Shown piece after piece: positions 11,301 through 16,152 of a stretch of 61,085 bases of DNA. Location: contig DFIZ01000048.1 of the NCBI GenBank assembly GCA_002372855.1, positions 1 through 61,085 on the forward strand, given 5' to 3'. The position numbers and the translations under genes are program-made. Positions within the stretch are counted from its first letter, which is position 1, and each line of letters opens with the position of its first letter. The notes beneath the pieces are model-generated. The model was given only the letters and a program-made list of their open reading frames with translations. It was not told the origin of the DNA and made no database searches. Source of the DNA: Bacteroidales bacterium UBA3684. GTDB taxonomy: Bacteria; Bacteroidota; Bacteroidia; Bacteroidales; P3.

Positions 11301-11681
11301 TTCACCCTCGGCACCGACCTCGCAGGCGATGTCACCTTCAGCGCCGACAACCAGCGCCTCTACTCCAGCCTGCCCCTGCAGAGTCGCGCCGACAGCCACT
11401 CTGGCAGCCTCGCCCAGCCCCTGATACTGAGCACCAAGCCAGCCCCGGAGGCCCTCTTCGCCGCCTACCCCACCCTCTTCACCCACCATGTGGACTTCTC
11501 TTTGGCAGGCACCACGCCAACCATCATCACCATCCGCAACATCGACGGTGTAACGGTGGCACAGTTCCAGGCCAACAGTACCTCGCGCTGGACACCGCCC
11601 ACCAACCTCCCCGCCGGAGTCTATTTCGCCACAGCCGTCGTCGACGGTACATTACAAACCATCAAACTCATCAAGAAATGA
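2304..11681 (+). CDS. Giant (3125-residue) multidomain surface protein, T9SS cargo
   Basis: A hydrophobic signal segment (SVLLLFMAMLPYTAGA, about residues 36-51) follows an unusually long basic N-terminus; a later start is possible. Recognisable pieces, in order, are two carboxypeptidase-regulatory-like beta folds (about 687-760 and 785-850), a Tyr/Ser-rich stretch with glycine-rich segments near 1250-1350, two LamG/concanavalin-like domains (about 2025-2190 and 2233-2400; each starts with a (S/A)LHFDG or ALHLDG pattern), two copies of a small beta domain beginning MTLRGQVIVDG (about 2649) and MTVVASLSEES (about 2957), and a T9SS type A sorting domain in the last 75 residues. It is probably exported and anchored on the surface; adhesion or glycan binding is inference from LamG. 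The stop overlaps the next start (ATGA). Confidence 0.85.
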   Translation: MGNQPLLTKAFSDSLRAWAGCRKDYRTKLPLRIASVLLLFMAMLPYTAGAFNNHLTDANYYDAALRGRDKIHFKVPIFQEDRGGADYATGTGNVWYQKNGETERHTIVDFRAGSFINGTVTVMSGFVVITSDRDGTHPSFGEGSHLLWLTNNSGLTTLEFDWYPAEDMHEVTFSVGVQTSVYERYDWNQGDSRYHNITYSLATFSNIGTADVQPQLVDPVFYSSAEGTATACGLLAVPYVSFQQPYLYHTSWNTTRIPCTEQSGMLYVQSEDTVRPGFRIYMLVRSSASTDSTEVRQWTVSNKVNIPAYHRIHDFSVATYSHTRVGDTTHTYCDNRYKTLSWKLRHPGEQDIVQNDMFEIQRAYRSDFSDAQTIELLPIEWPDSAVSETTYTYIDSSRAAWTNPLGGSTVYYRLRRTSSAPWGWDGHPYAASAFFDATASLPYFQYDSTTFFRTDDDFDANHQVHITLSMFNSNYNTSPRATSSYWDDGAKLYILKIMHETGDTIRIQVPADSIRAALDRIRCAPDFDTYYHQFPTLTITDEVTSPCIHYSYAFLFDTVGATLPLHYLYNGSLGPWEITNAVDDEPYFTNAANLTTLTASREESPEYVRITWGVTDGGVGEFIVEARPESDTNAAWSELGRTRNSFWIDRDADPLISPLWQYRVTMVYSCEGNTISSSRVTTGSRSPYGRIAGRVHYAGGTGCPGITVTATRTSDGATVQTVVTDSTGAYLFDSLPYAGSMEYSITPTSQTAEFHYQGTSSPSATVNLSLQRCLTQGIDFENISAVRLTGRVLFENSSVPVRDANLRLNGTLMRYSGGLVRTDASGNFDIQVPSGSPFTLQVVKNGHTFVGDGYVRIADTNLLTLSAPLDGVRLWDRTKVRVAGRVAGGLDQANQPLGLGLSRNNLGDNLRLVLELEGDNISHVVRIPSDLTKDTLEFSVPHQAVYSSASNPLLRTDTVGTTLVHYQQKRIVIEPDPLTGEFCADLFPVRWKITQATATGYATLFPPDRTSQVLDLSDAATRQDTVFQGVHTPDGFIGRYATSNAQYKLTYRAPISITCRQLRFGVELDYFGETSIARQTITNETVHVPVATPLPDGSCHYLFGAPVFQSGNYSFRAYAHEDYYYNNNPNAIPDQVRIKGGTLKIYNGMHENSHRNTDIVVMQLDTLGSADFTLPIDYLSFVRSDTNSQRIIDLSVESDGEYVQLQAVRGYVTGHRTTASNAVSSTHGNIQLLDVLRDPPGSTSSAYIESGTEYSYSYTYTFNFKFGLEFGLTLGTQAQTFMGAWTGLGAGVVAGQNMDFSSTYTFTLPIKSSYNYKHVGKYTFRTNERISTSSSPYMVGQDADVYIGAVQNVYFRRSDAVQPLDSLTYAALGGHNANGSLQTVGEGIDTAGKRYYLVVGSELETGPYLAATFAYPHTYIRDNLIPQLLQQRDALLLTCDSATAQSVANARGTQVYWSPVAPEDQDWAVNYLPMKPEGSDAYFVDQVASLNHTIADWYKILLQNEAEKVAAIHQHQHDSIATYSIGSGATVSRSESYTYSDAFHIYCDYPGATLGTSNLASLVGAFGKSIGNLITKAFNSVQDGTANPLYVALNAPGSATKFSLKPIIDVNFGRDPEESTSHSRTIGYTLAPDLYGNMDLSIYRLKKSASEFAFNQNSEATRDFVSEGNDYDGDDYLYGSLVYYLRGGASRCPCEVADSTEFYRPKMPISAGTLRLENPKVDIDVHERSNVPADRPAVFTLRLYNETEATAGLGVDAPISFKLKLNEPSNPHGARIYIDGMPLTDGRTFNIQGNQVITKTLEVYAGEGYDFEDLVIELSSSCISTNKGRAQFSVHFMPVACDVSLDLPHDNWVLNTLSPQDSTGYYLPVSIKDFDVNYRGFDHIELQYKLSSHSIDQWVTLCSFYADSARYAAASGNKAMITGGRIDNVHFYGERDPIEQHYDLRAVSFCRHGSGFITKASPVLTGIKDTRPPRVFGQPEPAYGILGVADNIKLRFNEPIAGNYLDEDNNFQILGVTTHTGIVSSTSLHFDGTPSCGASSAVTRLLADKSFTIDLMAKPQSPTIDSEQELFGHTSPTGGISFGLTPDGTACRMYLYAGEHYYYSLPMEPLTDFRRMVAVVDLDQQRVRFFAGTEELTDTTSGNPEADLANLSSQSAPLVFGHGFNGNMLEARVWIKALSQAEIAETHQRRLTGYERKLAAYYPMNEGRGSICRDRASGSTLTLHGFSWDTPEGYALHLDGSTPVTLDQNILSRSNIQDYTLMFWFRTTESNAPLFSAGWTPRGYMGAAGWDGCLVAIENNRLTFRNGNMTQQASGSFNDGTWHHYVLTVNRTLNNGAIFVDGNLTNTFATDFLGGLSGVMLLGGAHGRTPLRGTLDEVALFEQALPQSLVEAFDNLAPYGDEMGLVAFLPFSEQQENSNGILEERFSVNNRRIFKASDGTVVEKIQRLILSPSQDTLAALFATDSDIPPIRQRGLLSKMRFDWSYNQDQLLINLNMPDREINKNNIFITVRNVEDLNGNRTISPTMWQVYVNKNVLTWNTDRLEGVLYENEDDNYVLSADINNISGQRHQYTIDGLPDWLHASLSYGSINPQEVVPVRLTLAPSLPVGIYSEIIYLTDENGLSEPLKIMVEVKSLCPWTDDNPQRYDRQMTLRGQVIVDGVYDSDPRDMVAAIIGGEVAGLANVDFNADANTSYLYLTIHGNEALDGETIGFRLWQAATGRIYPLSPSVGNVVFHTDTTLGLPPSAPVTLSTTANEVQHLSLSEGWNWMSFNIIPERDGDVNSLFFSSVPWNRDDQLKSVATRQFVEWDGDQWVGSLNNVNHKHMYMMRTAVAHSFTQVAGRKLSTDLDRTITLHHGWNPFPCLLTSTESLTDALADYIDHARVGDIIKSQNQFAVFSENERWEGSLQTLTPGVGYLFFRTDSTEVDFTFHPTNSAFATHSTLPTTNGTGMRPATNMTVVASLSEESRDLCGETLSAYVGGQLVGTAQATVAGNDTLFFFTLGTDLAGDVTFSADNQRLYSSLPLQSRADSHSGSLAQPLILSTKPAPEALFAAYPTLFTHHVDFSLAGTTPTIITIRNIDGVTVAQFQANSTSRWTPPTNLPAGVYFATAVVDGTLQTIKLIKK

Positions 11682-12151
11682 AAAAATTATCCCTCCTCGC
11701 CCTCCTGCTGCCCCTGCTGCTCGTCTCCTGCAGCAAGGAGGGTGGCACCACCCCGGCCGCCACACCATACGGCGACGTAGCCACCCCCGCCTGGGCCGTC
11801 GACTCCACATACGACGATCTCGACCACAGCATGACAGCCGTGGTAACGGTGGCAAAACTGGGGGTGGCCGACACTTCCGTCATCGTGCCCGTCGCAGTCG
11901 ACAGCGCCGACCTCATCGCCACCTTCTGCGGAGACGAGTGCCTCTCTCTGGCCCACCCCGACCCCCTCGGACGCTTCTTCCTCTTCATCCAGGCGCCTTC
12001 CGAAGCCCATCGCCCGCTGACCATGCGCTACTACATCAACCACTACCGCAACATCTTCCTCGCCAAAGACTCCATCGTCTTCAACAACGGCTCCCAGCTC
12101 GGCACCGCCAGCTCCCCGCTCGCCATGCAATTCTCACTCATGCAAATGTAA
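11678..12151 (+). CDS. Small lipoprotein coupled to the giant surface protein
   Basis: The gene begins in the ATGA overlap with the giant ORF, indicating translational coupling. The N-terminus MKKLSLLALLLPLLLVSCSK is a lipoprotein signal with lipobox LVSC. Residues 45-157 resemble the two small beta domains near the C-terminus of the giant protein: an MT start, an (L/M)(I/V)AxxxGxE core, LA a few residues later, an aromatic FFLFI strand, and a GT...PL ending. I read it as a stand-alone, membrane-tethered version of that domain. The family has no name that I recognise, and the partnership with the giant protein is inferred from coupling and shared fold. Confidence 0.8.
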   Translation: MKKLSLLALLLPLLLVSCSKEGGTTPAATPYGDVATPAWAVDSTYDDLDHSMTAVVTVAKLGVADTSVIVPVAVDSADLIATFCGDECLSLAHPDPLGRFFLFIQAPSEAHRPLTMRYYINHYRNIFLAKDSIVFNNGSQLGTASSPLAMQFSLMQM

Positions 12152-12183
12152 ACACGTAATAATAACCCCAAAATCCAAATCCC

Positions 12184-13602
12184 ATGACCACCTTAGAACG
12201 ACTCTATCAAGCATACCTATCCTCGCGCACCGTCACCACCGACTCGCGCGCCATCACCCCCGGATGCATCTTCTTCGCCTTCCGGGGCGAGCATTTCGAC
12301 GGCAACGCCTTCGCGCCGCAAGCCCTGAAGCAGGGCGCCGCCCTCTGCGTCATCAGCGACCCGCAATACAAGGTCGACGACCGCTGCATCGTCGTCCCCG
12401 ACGTGCTGCGAACCCTCCAGGAGCTGGCCTGCGAACACCGCCGCCACCTCGCCATCCCCGTCGTCGGCATCACCGGCACCAACGGCAAAACCACCACCAA
12501 GGAACTGGTCACCGCCGTCCTCGCCCGCCGCTACCGCACCGCCGCCACCCGCGGCAACTTCAACAACCACCTCGGCGTCCCCCTCACCCTGCTCTCCATC
12601 CCCGAGAACGCCGAGATGGCCATCGTCGAGATGGGTGCCAACCACCCCGGCGAGATCGAATTCCTCTGCCGCATCGCCGACCCCGACTGCGGCCTCATCA
12701 CCAACGTCGGCCGCGCCCACCTCGAGGGCTTCGGTTCCTTCGAGGGTGTGGTCATGACCAAGACCGAGCTCTACCGCTGGCTCGCCGGCAAAGACGGGCT
12801 GGTATTCGTCAATGCCGACAACGAACGCCTCATGCACGAGGCCGAGCACCTGGCCACCATCCCCGGCCTGCGCTCCGTCATCCCCGCCTATGCCCCCGAC
12901 ACCCCCGCCTTCGTCCCCACCACCATCGAGAAGACCCCCATCTCCCTCCTCACCTACGGCCGCTCCCAGGAAGCCGACATCCGCGGCACCCTGGTGTCTT
13001 CAGCCACTCAGCCACTCAGCCACTCAGCCACTCAGCCACTCAACCCCTACCTCCACTTCTACTTCGAGGTGGGCGACAACGTCTACAACGTCCACACCCA
13101 CCTCCTGGGCGACTACAACTTCGACAACTGCATGGCCGCCGTCGCCGTGGGTCTCCACTTCGGCGTCGAGCCTTTCGACATCAAGGAGGCCATCGAGGCC
13201 TACGCCCCCTCCAACCAGCGCTCCGAGTACCGCGAAACCGCCCGCGGCAACCGCCTCTACCTCGACTGCTACAACGCCAACCCCTCCTCCATGGCCGCCG
13301 CCATAGCCTCGTTTTCGTCGATGCACGGGACCATGGCCATCATCGGCGGCATGCACGAGCTGGGACACGAGGAGCGGAAAGAACACCAGAAAGTGGTGGA
13401 CCTGCTCAACGAATGCCATCTCGACCGCGTCCTCCTCATAGGCCCCGAGTTCGACTCCATCGACCTCCCCGCCAACATGCTCCGCTTCCCCGACACACCC
13501 TCCGCAAGCCTCTGGCTGAAGGAGAACACCCCCAGCAACGCCACCATCCTCGTCAAAGGCTCCAACACCAACCGCCTCTGGACACTCGAAGAATTATTGT
13601 AA
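12184..13602 (+). CDS. murF: UDP-N-acetylmuramoyl-tripeptide--D-alanyl-D-alanine ligase (MurF)
   Basis: This ligase adds D-Ala-D-Ala to the UDP-MurNAc-tripeptide in the cytoplasm. The ATP loop GITGTNGKTTTKE sits near residue 97, followed by RGNFNNHLGVPLTLL and the EMGANHPGEIEFLC segment typical of MurF. The C-terminal domain keeps LDCYNANPSSM and a conserved LVKGSNTNRLW ending. Length (472) is slightly long because an octad-array insert adds about 15 residues (273-287, Ser-Ala-Thr-Gln-Pro-Leu-Ser-His repeated) in what should be a surface loop of the central domain. A second MurF domain, fused to alanine racemase, occurs at 19861-22332; this stand-alone copy has the more canonical TGTNGKTTTK loop. 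Confidence 0.95.
   Translation: MTTLERLYQAYLSSRTVTTDSRAITPGCIFFAFRGEHFDGNAFAPQALKQGAALCVISDPQYKVDDRCIVVPDVLRTLQELACEHRRHLAIPVVGITGTNGKTTTKELVTAVLARRYRTAATRGNFNNHLGVPLTLLSIPENAEMAIVEMGANHPGEIEFLCRIADPDCGLITNVGRAHLEGFGSFEGVVMTKTELYRWLAGKDGLVFVNADNERLMHEAEHLATIPGLRSVIPAYAPDTPAFVPTTIEKTPISLLTYGRSQEADIRGTLVSSATQPLSHSATQPLNPYLHFYFEVGDNVYNVHTHLLGDYNFDNCMAAVAVGLHFGVEPFDIKEAIEAYAPSNQRSEYRETARGNRLYLDCYNANPSSMAAAIASFSSMHGTMAIIGGMHELGHEERKEHQKVVDLLNECHLDRVLLIGPEFDSIDLPANMLRFPDTPSASLWLKENTPSNATILVKGSNTNRLWTLEELL
13000..13044. repeat. Octad array (CAGCCACT) inside murF
   Basis: Five consecutive CAGCCACT units, nearly perfect, lie in frame within murF. Because 8 is not a multiple of 3, the peptide repeats only every 8 residues. 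The same unit makes the long arrays at 57920-58208 and 59344-59467. Confidence 0.9.
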
Positions 13603-13622
13603 AAACAAAAAAAACAAAAACA

Positions 13623-14393
13623 ATGAAAAACGCAACACGCCTCTTGGCCCTATTCTTTGTGGCTGCCACAACGTTCTTCGCTTCCTGCAGCGACGACACC
13701 GACACCCCATCCTCCCTCTCCGGGACCACATGGGTAGCCCAAAACCAAATAACAGACACCGCCGATAACGGCACCGTAAGCGTAGAAACCGTTGTCTGGC
13801 AGTTAACCTTTGTAGACGGAACATCCGGAATGCTCGACACCAAAACCCAGAGAGACTCCGAACAGCCCAGAGAATACCGTTTCCCCTTTTCCTACTCCTA
13901 TTCCCTCTCTGGCAGCACCGGCAGCGGAAGCATCGTCATTGAAGACATTTTTGGCTCCGGAGAGAACCTAAGCGTGTCTTTCACCGTCAACGGCGACAAG
14001 CTCACCATTTCCAATACCGACAACGGCGACATAGTCTTCACCCGGCAGTCCTCCTCCCCTGCCCCCGCAGCCACCGGCCTCGAAGGCACAACATGGAAGA
14101 CAACCTTTTCTCAGCCATACCTCGACGATGACGACAACGAGCACGACGGCAACATTACCATTACCATCGCCTTCGCAAACTCCTACTCCGGCACCATGAG
14201 GGCAGAATATATTGTTCCCGACATTCCCTCGGCAGGCTACGACGACGGCGGAACCTTCAGCTACTCCTACACCGCCCCCAATGGCACAATCAACCTACCC
14301 CTCGCCGAGGCAGAGCTCAACTTCACCATCGATGGCGACAACCTGACTTTGGTCATGGGACCAAACCGAGTCTACACCCTGCACAAGATTTAA
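13623..14393 (+). CDS. Lipoprotein with two tandem lipocalin-like beta domains, function unknown
   Basis: The first 21 residues (MKNATRLLALFFVAATTFFA followed by SC) form a lipoprotein signal with lipobox FASC. The mature part has two similar halves that each open with (L)(S/E)GTTW (about residues 34 and 158), run through beta strands rich in Ser/Thr/Gly, and end in an FTVNGDKLTI or FTIDGDNLTL strand. This is the pattern of the small lipocalin-like repeats common in Bacteroidota outer-membrane lipoproteins. I do not recognise a specific function. It starts 21 bases after murF and is followed by a strong terminator, so it probably shares the murF transcript. Base composition is less GC-rich than murF. 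Confidence 0.8.
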   Translation: MKNATRLLALFFVAATTFFASCSDDTDTPSSLSGTTWVAQNQITDTADNGTVSVETVVWQLTFVDGTSGMLDTKTQRDSEQPREYRFPFSYSYSLSGSTGSGSIVIEDIFGSGENLSVSFTVNGDKLTISNTDNGDIVFTRQSSSPAPAATGLEGTTWKTTFSQPYLDDDDNEHDGNITITIAFANSYSGTMRAEYIVPDIPSAGYDDGGTFSYSYTAPNGTINLPLAEAELNFTIDGDNLTLVMGPNRVYTLHKI

Positions 14394-14416
14394 ACATCAA
14401 ACAGAATACAAAAAGA

Positions 14417-14450
14417 GAGAGGAACCCATTCAGGTTCCTCTTCTTTTTTT
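14417..14450 (+). terminator. Rho-independent terminator after the lipoprotein gene
   Basis: GAGGAACC (14419-14426) pairs with GGTTCCTC (14433-14440) around a 6-base loop and is followed by TTCTTTTTTT. It ends the plus-strand murF-lipoprotein transcript just before the oppositely oriented tRNA gene. Confidence 0.85.
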
Positions 14451-14455
14451 AATTG

Positions 14456-14529
14456 TCGGGGTGAAAAGACTCGAACTTTCGACCCCTTGCACCCCATGCA
14501 AGTGCGCTAGCCAACTGCGCCACACCCCG
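14456..14529 (-). tRNA. tRNA-Pro (anticodon GGG)
   Basis: The minus strand folds into a cloverleaf. The acceptor stem is CGGGGTG/CACCCCG, the D arm contains GCGC...GCGC with AGTTGG in the loop, and the anticodon stem CTTGC/GCAAG encloses ATGGGGT, giving T33, anticodon GGG and G37. The T arm contains GTTCGA. The discriminator is A and the CCA end is not encoded. The C1-G72 pair and G37 fit proline tRNA. Confidence 0.9.
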
Positions 14530-14565
14530 AACAATTTTGGTCGATTTCCCTTTCGAAATCGGGTG

Positions 14566-14597
14566 CAAAAGTACTACTTTTTTTGATACTGACCAAA
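14566..14597 (-). promoter_or_regulatory. Promoter of tRNA-Pro (TTTG-N20-TACTTTTG)
   Basis: On the minus strand TTTG (14597-14594) and TACTTTTG (14573-14566) are 20 bases apart, a near-perfect match to the primary sigma consensus of Bacteroidota. Transcription would start about 30 bases before the tRNA 5' end. Confidence 0.75.
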
Positions 14598-14619
14598 TTT
14601 TTTTTGAAATATTTTTCAA

Positions 14620-16152
14620 TCACTTGTTTATCAGCACCGTCAAACGCGACATTCCCGAGGCATTGCTGCACCCGTCGCGGCCTATGCACCCATTGTCGAC
14701 GTAAATTTTGACCGTCGGCGGAACCAATGGAAGCAGGTAATTTTCCAGCGTCTGGATGCGCTCGTCGGTGAGCAGCATATTGAAATTGCGGTCTGTCGTC
14801 AGGTCGTTGACAAGGTTCATCGTAACCTTCATCGAGGGGTTGTCGTTGAGGAACTGCACCAGCGGCGCCAGCAACTCCATGCCTCGCTCGCTCAGTTCCA
14901 CGTCCACATCGGGCCCGAAGAGGTCCTCGAAGTATATCCGCTGCCCTATCGGCATACGGTCCAGCTGCACATCGCGACGGGCCTCGGCAATGAGGTAGTC
15001 GTCCTCGCTCTTGGCGGTATTCACTTCTTCGAAAGCCACAAAATAGTTGTCACGCTGATAGCTCAGCTCATAGAACTGGTTGCACTGCAGATACACCCTG
15101 TAGTGGCCGTCCTCGTCCGTCGTGGTGCTGCACACCACGTCCTTGCCCTGGCGGGCAACCACAGCCACGCCGGACAGGGCATGCGCCGTCTTGTCCGACA
15201 CGGTGCCCCACAGCAGCACGCCGTCCAGTGCACCCGAGAAAGAATAGAGCTGCGAGTCGGTCTCCGTCGACGAACGGCGCGACACCCAGTAGCCGCAGTC
15301 CGTAGCCGTGTCGATGGCCATATCGTAGTCGTCGGCATAGTCAGCATTCAGCGGCGACGGCAGACGCTGCACACGGTAGCGCCCGATGAGCAATGCACCC
15401 GACGAGTCCTCGGCCGACGGCTCTGCCAGCAGGCGCGTCGAGTAGAGGCTCAGGTGGTCGTTGTCTTCGGTGTGGCCGCTGGACGCAAACAGGAGGCAGT
15501 CGCGATACACCCGCGGCGACACCTCGTCCTCGTCGGTATTGATGGGGCGCCCCAGGTTCTCCGGCTTCGACCAGCGCTTGCCGTCGTACTGCATATACCA
15601 CAGGTCGTAGCCGCCCTCGCCGTGACGGTCGTCGTTCGAGGCGAAAATCATCAGCCGCCCGTCGTCGGTAAAGGTGGGATGCTCCACGGTCATGCCCTTG
15701 TTGAACAATCCGCCTCCCACACGCACCTGCTTCACCTTCTCGCTCTTAGTGCCGATGTCCGTGCAGCAGTAGAGGAACGAACGACCCTTCTCGTCGCGCG
15801 AGGTGAAATAGATGTCGCCCGTCTCCGGTTGGCGGGTCACATACTCCACACTCTCGCCCAGCCGCACAAAGTTGGTGTCGGCCCAGAAGCCCAGCAGCTG
15901 CTCGCCGCTGCGCTGAGCCTTCAGCATGACGCCGGCGGCGAAGCAGTACATGTCGCCGTCGACAAACGACACATTCTTCACATTGCCGGGCAGGATGGCC
16001 ATGTGCTGGCTGTTGGCCACGAAGGCCGAACCCTGGGCCCGGACGGAGTGGAGAGTGGTGAGTGGAGAGTGGAGAGCAAGGCCCACCAAGAGCAGGGCCC
16101 ATACTTTCGTTCCAAAACCACCCAAACGTATATGCTTGTGTTCCATAATCAT
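14620..16152 (-). CDS. PorE-like envelope protein: PD40 propeller, CarboxypepD_reg-like and degenerate OmpA-like domains
   Basis: After an N-terminal signal, the protein has PD40/WD40-like propeller strands (GDIYFTSRDEKG, GRLMIFASNDDRHGEGGYDLW), then a carboxypeptidase-regulatory-like fold (GTVSDKTAHALSGVAVVARQ), and a C-terminal region resembling OmpA peptidoglycan-binding domains (LAPLVQFLNDNPSMKV, LTDERIQTLENYLL). This order is that of PorE, a periplasmic T9SS component, but the N-terminal TPR block of PorE is absent and there is no lipobox. The signal peptide is odd: its h/c-region LALHSPLTTLHSVRAQ is encoded by a heptad array (16044-16079). The start overlaps the lon stop by 4 bases (ATGA), so the two are probably co-translated. 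The assignment to T9SS is tentative. Confidence 0.75.
   Translation of the reverse strand: MIMEHKHIRLGGFGTKVWALLLVGLALHSPLTTLHSVRAQGSAFVANSQHMAILPGNVKNVSFVDGDMYCFAAGVMLKAQRSGEQLLGFWADTNFVRLGESVEYVTRQPETGDIYFTSRDEKGRSFLYCCTDIGTKSEKVKQVRVGGGLFNKGMTVEHPTFTDDGRLMIFASNDDRHGEGGYDLWYMQYDGKRWSKPENLGRPINTDEDEVSPRVYRDCLLFASSGHTEDNDHLSLYSTRLLAEPSAEDSSGALLIGRYRVQRLPSPLNADYADDYDMAIDTATDCGYWVSRRSSTETDSQLYSFSGALDGVLLWGTVSDKTAHALSGVAVVARQGKDVVCSTTTDEDGHYRVYLQCNQFYELSYQRDNYFVAFEEVNTAKSEDDYLIAEARRDVQLDRMPIGQRIYFEDLFGPDVDVELSERGMELLAPLVQFLNDNPSMKVTMNLVNDLTTDRNFNMLLTDERIQTLENYLLPLVPPTVKIYVDNGCIGRDGCSNASGMSRLTVLINK
16044..16079. repeat. Heptad array encoding part of a signal peptide
   Basis: Plus-strand units GGAGTGG, AGAGTGG, TGAGTGG, AGAGTGG, AGAGCAA lie in frame at the end of the PorE-like signal peptide and encode HSPLTTLHSV. 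Confidence 0.8.

Noticed and set aside
2394..11489. Many long minus-strand ORFs opposite the giant gene
   Set aside because: They mirror the C-rich codons of the real gene, lack signal or domain motifs, and have no promoter or spacing logic.
14456..14529. tRNA-Met (CAT appears in the anticodon arm region)
   Set aside because: With the 5-bp stem CTTGC/GCAAG the loop is ATGGGGT, which puts GGG at 34-36 and T at 33; CAT would not follow a T33.
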